Assembly: GCA_037576215.1 (NCBI GenBank)
Contig: JBANDB010000002.1
Coordinates: forward strand, 7,936,001-8,000,000
Reading direction: 5' to 3'
DNA length: 64,000 nt
Origin: Armillaria gallica
Taxonomy: Eukaryota; Basidiomycota; Agaricomycetes; Agaricales; Physalacriaceae
A program made the position numbers and the translations under genes. How positions within the stretch are numbered: position 1 is the first letter of the stretch; every line of letters begins with the position of its first letter. The notes beneath the pieces are model-generated. The model saw only the letters and a program-made list of their open reading frames with translations. It was not told the DNA's origin and made no database searches. Positions 22,530-34,290 of the stretch are shown here, piece by piece.

Positions 22530-25078
22530 GACTACTTCTAGCTTACGATGAAGCCAGATAGCTCCTGCAAGCTGAGTACACGCTGTGTAGTACAAACTCG
22601 CCTGAGGTCGAATCAATCTTGTGTATCGCCACTGGTTACCAGTGTGACCTGCCCTTTCTCGCAATCCTCAGACGAGAAATCGTGATGGCAGATAGTGTAT
22701 CCGCGGTGATGGTCCAGGGACTCAGATGGGTACACGGTTCTTGACTCAAGCCAGTGTTTGATGGAGGATGCAAGTAATGGATCTCAATGGCGATTATGTG
22801 GCCCTGGCAAGATCGGCAGAGATCGATTGAAATTCCCGACGCGATCCAATTGAATTCCAAAAAGAGTCATGACTCACGTGATGTTTGATTACTCGCTAGC
22901 ACGATTCTCAGATTTTCAACACAAATCATTGCGTCCTTCATCTTTTCTTCATACATGATACATTCTTCTGTTTGAGCGCTCTTTTGCATATTGATAAGTC
23001 TTTCCAATCCCTAAACGAAGCATTCTGCGGCGACGAAAGTACTACTACTATGTGCTACTACTCTGTCAAACCGCTTTGCTAAGGCTGCCGTGGTTTTGTT
23101 GGCTTTGCAAAGTCGATATATGCTCTGTTTTAATACTCTGTCATCATAGACCGTTACATGATTGTCGGCGCCCGGATCAGATAGATTGTTGACCAAGTCT
23201 GTCGACTCCATCGATTCTCCTTCGGCGTCCATGAATTGAATCGGCTCTAGGTGACAGAATTCCGAATTTACATGCAACGTCGAATATTTTTTCTTACATA
23301 CTTCCGAGTCGGATGCGACATGTGAGTGGGTGCCCTCTATTCAGTCTTTGATGACCTGATAAAAGTTCATAGAGGACGAAGTCACTGGAGTTAGTATGGT
23401 GACTAAAACCCAGTACCAGCCATATGTTCAATGAGAAATGTCATTCCTCCCCAAGATTAGTCTAGGGCTACCTCACTGATGCTAATGTATCGTCTCGTCA
23501 ACATACGCTCGCAATGGATCGCCGCCAGAAGATAGATTTCTTCAGACACGGCCAGTCGCGGGAAATCCCCGACGGTATGTTGACCTCGGACAAACAACAT
23601 GGGCGGCCAGAGTCACGACCGCGCCCAAACTTTGACATCCTTACGTGCTACTTGATACATCATCCTTTCTCGCGAACCTGTTTGTTCTGTCAGTCCCTTC
23701 CCAAGTATTGCTGGGACTCTTTGCCGTCGATAACCTGGATACATACTATGCCCATCACACTAAAGTTCCCAACCGCCACCTTACTTTGACGCGTCTACAG
23801 TACGCAGACAAGGCCTAGGGCGGAGAATACACTCCGACTCTTCGCCTATATATGTTGATATCTCGGGCCATCAAAAGGTTCGACATAGGGTACCGCTGCT
23901 AGGGATTGACGCCTATCGATACTCCGTGAGGATGTATTCGTTCCTTTGACAGTTTTCATCTGTCTGGCTGTGTTCTGGCTGTTCAGCTGTGCTCCCCAAC
24001 TGTCGACATCTGACCCGCCCTCAATACGTTTAATTCTACGTCTCTAGAGGTCTGGACAACCATTCATTCACAGAACACCCGGTCATGCCGAATGTGTATT
24101 CGTTTATCGGACTCATCAGGATCTAGGCATCATGACCTGCCTGTCTTCCAGTGTTCCGCCGTCTGGTGGTAGGGCTGCATCCCGATAACTCTCACACGAA
24201 ATACCGACTACCATTACTAAGGACTTTGTGACAGGCGGAAATCGAGAAGCAGTACTCGTGGTAGCGGCTCCCGTCTGGTAATCACTATTCACGTCGCATG
24301 GAGACACTTCCAGCGGTGTGGTGGATAACACGAATTCCATAAACCAGTTGAGTCTCATCCTGTCATCTTGCATCAAGGCATGGGCTGATATGCAGTCAAT
24401 AAACTCCAGGAAATCCTTGTTTTCGCATGGCGAACCATGCCAGTTTTCATTCAGGTTCTCTTTCGGCTAGTGCCAGTGCATTAAATCTTTATGCCCGCCC
24501 ACTGTCATGCTCAATACGGAAATTTGCTATCAAATACCCGTCTCTATGACCGTCTGATGCAACTGTCCGTAATCTCCTCGACCATTCGAAGCATGGCTGA
24601 ACACATCGTGCATTCACTGTATTCCATATACGACGTGCATGACATTAACAGCATCGACCGCATTAATTATGATTGCATGATTATGAACGATCGCATCATC
24701 GTACAAAATGTGTGAGCTACGTGTCCAAGCCCAGCACGAACGACACTTCGTACCAACATGTCGATCATTCCTCACAGTGGTGTTCTCAAGATTGAGCGAA
24801 CAAAACCTGGTGTATTCCCTTCGAAGTATTGCTGACACTGTTCCTGTTCGTTGCAAGAGACAACGAAATTTCTCACCAACTCGGAGAGGAAGCCGAGACT
24901 TTGCCTGACATTGTCCTCACTGAGGTGCTTTCCCCCCTCTATTTTTCTATCTCATGTATTGATTTTCTCCCAAACGACAACTCTGCGATCGCTTACTCTA
25001 TGCCTCAAGGAAGATTTATCGCCGGCGTGTGATAGTTGATCATCTTATTGTGGCGACACGGTGAGTGATACCCTTTGA
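22530..25078. other. Long gene-poor stretch
   Basis: No gene is supported. One minus-strand frame (23011-23277) has plausible codon use (AALAKRFDRVV) but lacks an ATG, and the one obvious upstream splice puts it out of frame. The remaining open frames shadow one another. Confidence 0.45.
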
Positions 25079-25937
25079 GTGTACCACCTCGAAAAGTCAG
25101 ATAAATTCGACGAAAACGGCGGATCAAATTGTTCCGCGTCGACGACATCCACCTCGCCTTTGCCCGCTCGACATGGCCGACCGAAAAGTCACCTTCTCCG
25201 AGGCCTGCTACATCTCCTGAAATGATACGTCGTCGAGTGGTCAACACCTGTACTCGAACATCTAAAATACGACTAAAAAGCAACTAAAAAGTGGCCCTTG
25301 TCGCAAGACGAATTCACCCTTGTACACTGCCCGGGCGAATCATCACCTGTTTCCAGACTCATCGTGGATAAGCAGGACGCTAGAAGCCGACGGGAAGCGA
25401 GGTCATCACTTGCGGTCGAAGTGTCGCATCTCACCGAAGCCAATACAACACGGCCACATCCCAGTTGGCCCTGAGATACAGCGACTTCCATAGAATGGTT
25501 CCCACGAGCGATGTCGGGCCACTGTTCTTAATCTAACATCCTGAGTCTGCACTTTGAGAGTTTTGATTTTTTCGCAGCTCACTGGGATGATCTGAGACCG
25601 TCTCAGATAGGCTCGGTTATCGGAGGGTTATTGAAGTTGGAACGTATTTTCTAGGAACAGGTATTAACGCCATACACGATGTCAGAACATGTCAGGTACA
25701 AGGAGACAATTGCATTTCTCGTCGCAATCGTCCTGGAGGGTAGTAAACCTTGAGAAAAGTAGTGCGGAGATGTAATCATGTAAAATGTCACAGGTCGAAC
25801 AGCGAACATATGCCTACTGCTGGGCGATATGTACAGTGCTGCTCGTGCTACTCTTTTCGTTATTGGAAAAGATATATCAATGAATTAGAGACCAAAGACA
25901 CATCTACGTGATCAGGATATGGGTCCATGTGGGTCCC
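25079..25937 (+). repeat. Dispersed repeat family, copy B (uninterrupted)
   Basis: This aligns over its whole length to copy A at 4119-5440 but lacks the 484-bp MITE. Shared landmarks are GTGTACCACCTCGA at the start, AAAAAGCAACTAAAAAGTG in the middle and CATCTACGTGAT near the end. Open frames inside (25005-25491, minus) are counterparts of the noncoding sequence in copy A and are probably not genes. Confidence 0.8.
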
Positions 25938-26199
25938 ATCTCCTACTTCTTTGAATCAGATTAATTTGTAATGTGTGGTGCCAGGCAGTAAAAATGATTA
26001 TAGACAATTTAATTGAAAATGGGAAGGAGGAAGTTGGGAGGAGCCAAGGTCCGTAAGCTTGGAGCAGCTGAGGACGCCGACCAAAGAGTGGGATCGGCTG
26101 CCATCATTCACGAAGTTTCTCATGCGTGACTTTTGGACCCATGTGATTTCCATGGCTAATTCTGATGGGAGATTTTTTTAACGACTCCCAACCAACAAG

Positions 26200-27051
26200 A
26201 TGGGTCGTGTTCCTCAGAAACCCCGTGCTCTCTGTGCCATTATTTTCTCTCGATACCCTGCTCTCTTCGATGATCCCGTCTGGAAAGACCAGTACAATTT
26301 CATGGGCTTCGACGCCACCCACATCCGTTATGTCAACAACGCTGTTCTTCCTAAGGTCCGCGAATTTCTCAAGCACCTCAAATATCTCTCTCTCGACAGC
26401 GCCATCGACGCTGTCAATGCTGAGGACGACTCTTTTGTTGATGGCCGGAACGCTTATCACAAGTGGTGGAGTAGGTCTGGGCTCCTCGCAAAGCTCAAGC
26501 TTGTTCACGAGACCGCCATCTGTCGCTCTGGTGTCAACATCAAAGCGTTGTACCGTGTCAACAAAGCCACGAGGAGCAATTTGAAGTTTGTGACATCTGC
26601 AATGTTCAGGGGTCAAGAAGCGCAGTTGGCAGAGGCACTGTTTGGGACCGCCCACAAGGACAATGAGTCTGGGACAATACATTTGGAATTCCAAGAGCTC
26701 CTTCAATGTCTGACGCTGGAATTTATCGAGCGTCATAGGAAGTCATACAAAAGCGCGTCTTTGTCGAAGGATAACACAAAGAAGCACCTGGACTTGGTCT
26801 GGAAGAGTAAGCTCTGTGATTGTCTCGTTGGCGTTGCATTTATTTACAGTTTAACAGCCTTAGAACAAGGGGATGGGACCATCTCTCTGAAGGATGCGAA
26901 GAAAATCTCGCTGGCGCTCGTCAAGTATGAAAAGTGCATTGGTTGGGAGGCGACGGATGAGGACAGGCTGGAAGTTGCCATGTTCGAGAAGAGGCAGGGA
27001 GAATTCGAGCAGGCGCTGACAAAATCGAAGATTACCAGGAAGGAGTTATAG
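26200..27051 (+). CDS. Intronless hypothetical protein, 283 aa
   Basis: A single uninterrupted frame starts at an ATG in good context (ACCAACAAGATGGGT). Codon use is gene-like, with a C/T-rich third position early in the frame, and an opposite-strand shadow frame lies inside. The protein is soluble, basic and mostly helical, with no signal peptide or membrane segment. Notable stretches are KHLKYLSLDSAIDAV, YHKWWSRSGLLAKL and an acidic/basic C terminus ending KSKITRKEL. I do not recognise the family. Lack of introns is unusual beside neighbours with 3 to 15 exons and could mean a retrocopy or a lineage-specific gene. Confidence 0.65.
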   Translation: MGRVPQKPRALCAIIFSRYPALFDDPVWKDQYNFMGFDATHIRYVNNAVLPKVREFLKHLKYLSLDSAIDAVNAEDDSFVDGRNAYHKWWSRSGLLAKLKLVHETAICRSGVNIKALYRVNKATRSNLKFVTSAMFRGQEAQLAEALFGTAHKDNESGTIHLEFQELLQCLTLEFIERHRKSYKSASLSKDNTKKHLDLVWKSKLCDCLVGVAFIYSLTALEQGDGTISLKDAKKISLALVKYEKCIGWEATDEDRLEVAMFEKRQGEFEQALTKSKITRKEL

Positions 27052-28614
27052 AGGCAGAAGAAAAACATTCGGTGTAAGTGGTGGTATCTCAATTTGTGGA
27101 CATTGCCATGTAATACTACCTACCTACCTGTCTACCAACCTGCGTCGGGTCATAGCAAACATACACTTACTGTTAGACAATATGTACCGTGATCCGTGAT
27201 ATTTGAGCCTCTTTTTAGTTACGCATTAAAATTTGAAAAGCTGCACCAATGTAAGCTGATCATCGATCATCAATGATATCAAAAGTATCGGGTTTGCAGC
27301 AGGTGGAAGCGCGCAGGTCTCAAGTGCACGTCGAGGTCAAACAATGTCTGAAGGCTAGTAGGACAGCGGACAGGAGCAACTGCATGTACCTTGCAGAAAA
27401 TTGGCTGTAGTGCTAGCCCTTAAGGGCCATCGCTCCTGGGTAAACCGTAGAATACCTGACATGAATCATCCACATGCAATTGCGTCTCGGATAGTGTCAG
27501 TGGGTGGAACGCGCACGAGTTCTGTAATATTTTGGCGTGTCATGAAAGAAGATCCTTCTGCCGGCGTTGTCACGGTCAGATGATCCCGACGCGTGTTTAT
27601 CTTTTGGAAAAATAGGACGGCCCTCGTCGGCCCGGTGGAAAAAAGAAAAACGGTTCTGTGTTGCTTGTGCACGCAGCTATCAAGGGACCGATCTGGGTCA
27701 ATTCGAGAGCCGGGAATACGTATCAGTATCAGCGAGAGAATATCAGTGCTGCTTTCGTTGTACCGTATGGTCCCCGCAAATCTGTTCGCCGGTGAATTAA
27801 AGAGCTAGGATAAGTCATCCTGAAGTACGGCATCGGAAGCACCTCGCTCGGAGAGCGGACTCCCGAGAACTTGAAGAAGACAGCGACTAGGCCAGTTTCT
27901 CCAGCTCTTCCAAAGTTTTTATGTCACTTGAGGCTGGTTAGCAAGACCAAGTAGCTTAGACAAGGCTGGGAAGACCATGGTATTTGCCGACTACATTTCT
28001 CTACAGATAGAATAGTTGTCAAATAAGTAACGGCGAGAAGACCAGGCGGGTCGTCTGAGTGGATGTTGTGCCTGTATTTGGAGGCTTCCCAACGAGACGC
28101 AGGATGAGTCTATAGAACGGTCAAAGAGTGGGGCCAGTAACCATAAGGCTAGAGGTGTGACCGTTGTGCCTTAGCCAAAATATGCTTTAGGTCCCTCGAG
28201 ACCGGAACCGGGACCTTTCGGGATACTTTGAAACAATAAATCTTGCCGAACGGGGTGATCGCGGCGATGCCGGGGGATCCACAATGAGCGCTTGCGACTA
28301 TTGGCACAAGAATAAGATATTCAACATACATATGTGTAAAGGAAGATCTATTTATGTTGTTAGTGGGGGAGAACGCACAATCTAATTTAATAGGAATATG
28401 GCTGAAGGAGATAAGTCCACCGCTCTGGTAATACACAGAGAGGAGCTTACGGGCTACTGACTCCACCCACATCTGCGACGGAACTCGACAAAAAGATGTC
28501 TGTTTCGAATAGCTCCGAAGACGAGTGTTTTGAATGACATAGTCGTTGTTTCTTTCTTCTTTTGGCGGTGGCCAGCATCTTCCGGGAAGGTCAGACTCGA
28601 GCGGATAAACGACA
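27052..28614. other. Intergenic, nothing recognised
   Basis: Short open frames only, with no consistent splicing or family resemblance. A CCTACCTACCTGTCTACC low-complexity run lies near 27117-27136. Confidence 0.5.
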
Positions 28615-28978
28615 CTATTTCTTACCAGTCTTCCTCGTCAGTCCAGAGACCCGGCCGTTCTTTGTCTCTATCTTGGGAGCCCCAGTCTTTCGCTCTCCTT
28701 CCATGATTCGCTGTTGGTAGATATTCTCGGTGACACGATGAAGGGAGAATTGCAGTTCTAAGGTGGAGACAACCATCGAAGGCAGGCGGGCTTACTTGGA
28801 TTTCGTGAGTGCTGAGTCCTATGTGATGACGGTAGAGAAAAGAGAGCTTACTTCCCAACTCGCAGTCTGAAAAATCGGCGAGACGCAATTTGGGAATCTG
28901 GTTCCCTCCGCAAAGTCCGAAATCCTCTTGGGAATCGCGTTGAGAATTGACGGTTCTGCGCCATTTTAGATCCGGCAC
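28615..28978 (-). CDS. Small basic hypothetical protein, 5' end unresolved
   Basis: The last exon (28615-28757) reads as a coherent basic tail (FSLHRVTENIYQQRI, then RKTGAPKIETKNGRV, ending KTGKK). A 94-bp intron (28758-28851, GTAAGC...CTTAG) joins it in frame to an upstream exon with KLRLADFSDCELG. No ATG occurs in that upstream frame, so the start lies in an unplaced exon. The other frame of the same stretch starts with ATG at 29030 but splices out of the good tail frame. Family unknown. Confidence 0.35.
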
Positions 28979-29154
28979 TACATGAATACATCGACTGTAG
29001 CCGCATCAAATTAGAGCCAGCGCCGCCCATTCAGGATGCCCATGTAGGACCGATGACGATAGCGTTTCAGAGGAGTAAATGTCAAGTCTCTGTAAATGAC
29101 ATGAGCCAGACAATCCTTGTGTTCAACAGCGACACTGATTCTTTCCTCGTCATA

Positions 29155-29599
29155 AGATAGGGCTCAGCGCTTCACGACCACATCACATGATATTCACGTG
29201 ATTATTGTGACATTTCGTCCAAAAAATCAGTCTTTCCTTTGGGGCATCAGCTGTATCCCCGTTTTAGGAAATATGCTTCCTACAAAATGTAGATATTACT
29301 ATTTACAAACTTTTGTTGGGAGCCGATTCTCGAAAAAGGGAATATTGATCATGCCCCAAGGGATTTACCACTCAAATTGGATTACAATGCGAGATTACTT
29401 AGCTAGCTCAAAAGTACCGGAGATATTGCACCAAAGCAAACAAAATACTTCCAAGGATAGGTCAAAGTAAACGCAGGCTAAGTACGCTCATATCCGATGG
29501 GATACAAAGGAGTTGAGCAAGCGACATGGGTAATTTAGCGCGACTGTCACGCGAAGTCACAAACCACGTGATGTGGTCGTGAAGCGCTGAGCCCTATCT
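29155..29599. mobile_element. MITE-like element with perfect 32-bp inverted ends and TA flanks
   Basis: The left end starts AGATAGGGCTCAGCGCTTCA at 29155 and the right end is its exact reverse complement finishing at 29599. The match extends about 32 bp. TA flanks both sides (29153-29154 and 29600-29601), consistent with a Tc1/mariner-type insertion. The 445-bp body is A+T-rich and has no transposase. A 90-codon frame inside is probably chance. Perfect ends suggest recent movement. Confidence 0.85.
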
Positions 29600-29601
29600 T
29601 A

Positions 29602-31135
29602 CATGGAGTGTACGATTGACAGTCCGTAGTGGCACGGGTCTATAGACCAGCGCGACGGCCGTCATCGGAGCCGGGAATTTACCATTACATCTGTCACAAC
29701 GATTCCATTGTCTGTCGCTATCAAAAATATAGAGGTCTGTCGGTAGTAGTGAGCGTCATCATGATCATTTCTTCCGGGTCAGAGTACCCTGGAAGGTCCC
29801 TTGACTAATCTCGATCAGAAAACGATGACAAACGGGTCCTAGGGTACAACTTACTGGTAACCCTCGTTCGTCTTAAATTGTTCCCTCTCTATTATTGAGC
29901 ATACCAGGACTTGGAACCTGTCCAAAATGAGTCGGCGTGATGACGTTATGAAACAGAAGGGCATTTCAAATTCGGGTTGCTTTCCGGGCGTCACCGTGTT
30001 CTCTCACGCCACAGACGCGATTGCCAGTAGACCAGGCCCCGGGACACGAGGCTTTAACAGGTAAGTACCACAGTTACCTTGCTGGTCATGAAATTGTGTC
30101 TAACAGTGGTATCTGTCGTAGGACAATGGTAGCAACGTGCAGAGACTAGAGTTCGAGGACAGGTCCCAAGATGAGAAGTTTATTCGCCGTGAAGATTTTG
30201 GACAGTTGTGCTAGAAATATACACTGAATATAGTCCCTGTACTGTTCTTCAAATCTTGAAAACGACGTGACCCGTCAACACACTGCTAAGACACTAGAAG
30301 TATATTACATGACATGCGACTAAGACTGGCAGCGCCGCATACCTGTTGACTTCTGTACGATCTTTGACTTTGAAGTGACACCTCACTTTTCATCCAGCCA
30401 CGATCTCAAGCGTTTCGATGGTATCCTGATGATAGCTAGACATCATCGTCGCATGTTAATAAAGAAAGTTGCTCTTTATCAATCAACACTTACCCAATGG
30501 CCGAACAGGATGCGGAGTCCCTTTCAACAAACCTCCCGCAGCAAGAATACTGGCCTTTGCTTGCAAATCCCCGTTATTAGCATGTAAATTGGAGTGGTAG
30601 CACCCGGAGTACTCCAGCTTGATGAATCATTCTCCTGGTGCGGGTTCGTATAGTCTGGGGCGGATCATGGCTAGAAACATATCAACCGGTAAATATAGTG
30701 AATATTCACCAAGGATTCTATCATTTCTTCCGATCGTAAGGATCAACTGACCTTGAAAATCATTAAGTAACGCTCAGAGGTCCAGGCGCTTAGAAGCTAC
30801 GCCGCAAATCCATTATTGGTTCGTTTTGTTGGATTATCAAGTGTTACGCATCACCTTCGGGATCTACGGCTGTTAAGTGTCAACGAGGACGTCAAGAAAG
30901 AGCATTATCCTCCTCGGAGCCGGACCCCTTCCCTGTGACATAAGTACTTCATCTGGCACCACTTATCTCAATACGGTCTGTCCTCGGTCTCTATGAAAGA
31001 ATCAGCGACTGGATGAAAGTCAGGAGGTAGTATGAGGATAAGGAATGGAAAACTGAATTTATTGGCCACCTCGGAAGTTGACGGAACGGAAGCACCGAAC
31101 CGTTCGTGCTGAATGAGCATTTCAAATTTAACTTT
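29602..31135. other. Intergenic, nothing recognised
   Basis: I see no gene, RNA or repeat that I can support in this stretch. Confidence 0.5.
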
Positions 31136-31364
31136 TCTCCGCATTATATCAACGGTAGGGAACCTTCTACTGAGGTTCCACGAGTAACGTCTTGGTAAAC
31201 ATTCATCATCGATGCCTTCGATGCCTTGGCAATGACTCATTCTCTTGTTTTTCAGATGAATAAACGCGTGTCCAAGATGACCATTTTCCGGTTCATGGAT
31301 CCCGGCTTCACCCTCTTGATATTCATAAGCCCACACAACGTCCGGCGCTAGTGGTATTCGGATT

Positions 31365-31371
31365 TATAAAA
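31365..31371 (+). promoter_or_regulatory. TATA box of the ALDH gene
   Basis: TATAAAA lies 37 bp upstream of the presumed ATG. The duplicated pseudogene has the same box at about 40265. Confidence 0.6.
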
Positions 31372-31407
31372 GCCCGAATACTCCCCCTCGTCTCTTTACT
31401 TGACACC

Positions 31408-33611
31408 ATGACATCGCAGATGTTCACCTACAATTTTGATACACCTACCTTCAAGGGCACGACCAAGGTCCATACTGGTCTCTTTATCAATGGAAAATTT
31501 GTCGACCCCGCTGAAGGCGGCTCCATTGAGTGAGCGCGCAGCTCTTTCATCTATTCTGAGGTATACTGACCAAAGTGCTTTGTTTCTTTAGCGTAACCAA
31601 CCCAGGTAAGACGGCGAACCTCAGCAATGAAGCATAGTAAAAACTGTGTTCTCAGCCACCGGTGAAACGATTACGGCCGTCGCTGGGGGTACGAAAAAGG
31701 ACGTCGATATCGCAGTCAAAGCAGCCAAAGAGGTAAAGAAACCTGCCACGCGGACTGCGTAATCTGATGTTGTCATTATTTGAAAGGCCTACAAAACCTC
31801 ATGGGGCCTCAAATGCCCTGGACCTCAGCGAGGAAGGCTCCTTTCCAAGCTTGCAGACCTCGTTGAACAGCATGCTGACGAACTGGCGGCCCTGGAAACT
31901 CTCAATGTCGGTAGGTGCCACACCTTCGTTGAATTCGGAACGTAAAAGCTCACTGACCGTCTGCAGGAAAGCCATTTACGGCTGCTAAAAACGTCGATGT
32001 TACTAGCACAGTCGAGATTTTGAGGTACTTTGCAGGATGGGCGGATAAGATCCACGGGAAAGTGATTGAAGTGAGATCTTCAGTTCCGACTTGCTCGATT
32101 TCTGGCCAAGCGTTAATCTTACATATCAGACTAACGAAGACAAACTCAGTTATACTCGTCATGAACCTTACGGTGTTGTCGTGCGTGGATGCATCTAGTC
32201 CGTTGACGCATGTGCTCACATCATTCGCAGGGCCAAATCATTCCTTGGAACTTCCCAATGGTAATCTGGTTTCTCATTACCAATTTGAAGTTACGCTAAT
32301 CAGCGCACAGTTGATGGTAGGGTGGAAACTTGGCCCTGCACTTGCTACAGGAAACACGGTCGTTCTGAAGGTGATTATCTCTCCTGCGTTCGAATACTCC
32401 TAATACTGACTATCTTGGAGCCATCCGAAATAACGCCATTGACGGCTCAGCGCTTCTGCGACTTCATTATCGAGGCCGGATTCCCACCCGGCGTTGTCAA
32501 CGTTATCAACGGCTACGGTAAGACACATCATTCTGTGAAGATAATCAGGACATGATGCTGAGAATCGGGCAGGTCATATCGTCGGGCAGGCGATCAGTGA
32601 GCATCCCGATATCTCCAAGGTCGCCTTCACTGGTAGTACCCTGGTGGGAAGAAAGATCCAAGAAGCATCGGCTAAATCGAATTTGAAAGCGGTCACCCTT
32701 GAACTCGGAGGGAAAAGCCCGTGTATCATCTTCGACGATGCGAACATCGAGCAAGCTGTGAAATGGGTGACCTCGAGTATTTTGTACGTCTACGGCTTGG
32801 CTGTGGTGTTTTGGGGCTAACCGAATATTATCCAAAGCTTTAACGCGGGTCAAATATGTGCAGCTTCGTCGCGTATTCTCCTTCAAGAAGGAATATATGA
32901 TACATTCGTCGAAAAGTTCACTGCCGTCGCCAAGAGTCTGCAACAAGTCACCGGCGATCCCTTCGCTGCCGAGACTCAGCATGGACCCCAGGTCTCACAG
33001 ATACAATTTGACGTGCGTCTTTAATCTTGTATTAGTGTGCGGAAGACTCATCCGTGATACAGCGCGTCATGAGCTATCTCCGCTCAGCGAGGGAGGACGG
33101 AGCCCTCTTCCACGTTGGCGGAGAGAAGCACGAGGACGCTAAGAAGGGGTATTTTATCCAGCCGACGGTCTTCACTGGTAATAACAGCATGAGAGCAGTC
33201 CAAGAGGAGATTTTCGGGCCCGTAGCCGCACTCATCAAGTTCAAGACTGAAGAGGGTAGGAAAATGCCCTCAGGTCAGGTTTGAAAAGTGCTAATAACGA
33301 GTGTAGAGGCGATCGAACTGGCCAATGACTCGTTGTACGGTCTCGCCGCGGCAGTCTTTTCAGAGAGTTCAAACACAGCTATCCGGGTGATCCACGCGTT
33401 GGAGGCTGGCGCTGCCTTTGTTAACTTCTATGGCGTACCGGGACCTAGTCTACCATTTGGAGGCTACAAACAGTCTGGTATTGGCAGAGAGGGCGGCGAA
33501 TATGCACTGGACACGTTAGTGGCCTTAGTTACTTTGCAGCGCGGAGCTAATTTCTGTCCCAGGTACACGCAAGTTAAATCCGTGCATATCAACGTCGGGG
33601 TGAAGCTGTAA
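31408..33611 (+). CDS. Aldehyde dehydrogenase (ALDH1/2 family), 14 exons
   Basis: Exons: 31408-31529, 31592-31605, 31656-31732, 31787-31910, 31967-32070, 32130-32180, 32231-32260, 32311-32370, 32421-32517, 32573-32783, 32838-33012, 33063-33255, 33307-33514 and 33563-33611. All junctions are GT-AG and in frame, giving 504 residues, normal for the family. Landmarks are [17 protein letters not shown], catalytic-base Glu270 in LELGGKSP, nucleophile Cys304 in NAGQICAASS, EEIFGPV and FGGYKQSGIGRE. It oxidises aldehydes to acids with NAD(P)+, probably in the cytosol (no clear targeting signal). Family members act on acetaldehyde and aromatic aldehydes. Substrate preference cannot be read here. Exon 2 is only 14 nt. 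A deletion pseudogene copy lies at 40308-41203. Confidence 0.95.
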
Positions 33612-33825
33612 AGAATTGTACGGGAAGGACACCATGTAATGAAGGACTCTATAATAAGATAGATGGTTAGTTCATCGAGTCAAATATTTCTCTTAGTGAG
33701 GGCTCTAATGATAAAGTCTGGCTTGAACTCGTGCGCCAACTACCTTTCTTAAAAAGACCAAGGGGTTGGCAAATTGACGCATCTTCATTCATCACTGATA
33801 CACTATACTGTAATCAGAAAAAACG

Positions 33826-33966
33826 CGAACATGAAGCCTTCGTCAGATACGCTTTGACCACCTCTGAGACCTTGGTAACCAAATTTACCCAGCATCTCCT
33901 CCTAAATAAATCAACGGTCTACCCCTAAAAAATGCCCAGCAAAGAACAACTCACCCAAAATTTATC
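33826..33966 (-). pseudogene. 3' stub of a short-chain dehydrogenase gene
   Basis: This matches the last exon, last intron and final codons of the penultimate exon of the intact SDR at 41393-42705. The stop end (GAAGGCTTCATG region) and the downstream flank are preserved. Its exon frame is disturbed, and the other exons are missing, so it is dead. Similarity stops abruptly at about 33966. Confidence 0.75.
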
Positions 33967-34290
33967 CTTGAGATAGACGGCAGGAAAAGTGCAAAGGGCG
34001 CCAGCGTGAAGGACGAGTAAGGATTAATGATGGTGGTAGGAAGAGAAGAGCATATACCCAACTAGGCCATCGCATCGGTTTCGTCGTTACTGCCACGCTA
34101 GTCCACAGAGACACGACAGAGAATATTCGTACCTCTGGGTCGATGTCGTCGATGGCTTGAAGACGCCGTGTCCATCATTGCTGATGTTGAAGCGGAGTTT
34201 GTTCTACTTCTACCACTACCACCACCATCACGATACCGCTACCTACGAGTCTCGTCTCGTCTCGTCTCGCCTCAATGTACCTACGTCGGC
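33967..34290 (+). repeat. Dispersed module 1, partner 46381-46690
   Basis: This matches 46381-46690 closely. Shared landmarks are GGACGAGTAAGGATT, GGTAGGAAGAGAAGAG, GTCGATGGCTTGAAGACGCC and a terminal GAGTCTCGTCTCGTCTCG. It includes the core GATGTTGAAGCGGAGTTTG, which also occurs near both kinase genes. Confidence 0.8.

Larger units (their letters stand above)
31136..33966 (+). repeat. Segmental duplication block 1 (ALDH locus), partner 40056-41546
   Basis: Similarity to 40056-41546 begins in the ALDH promoter (TCTCCGCATTATATCAAC), covers the gene and ends inside the SDR 3' stub at about 33966. The partner has lost three internal pieces of the gene. Confidence 0.85.

Noticed and set aside
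22530..22664. Upstream extension of the MYND gene to a start at 22664
   Set aside because: The codon there is TTG, not ATG. The first ATG in frame is at 22529, though an upstream exon remains possible.
25005..25491. Two minus-strand open frames
   Set aside because: They lie in repeat copy B, and the corresponding frames in copy A are broken, so they are not conserved genes.
29198..29470. 90-codon open frame
   Set aside because: It lies within the MITE at 29155-29599, and its composition follows the A+T-rich element rather than host genes.
30968..31336. 122-codon minus-strand frame
   Set aside because: It coincides with the ALDH promoter that is duplicated at 40056-40307, where the frame is not preserved.
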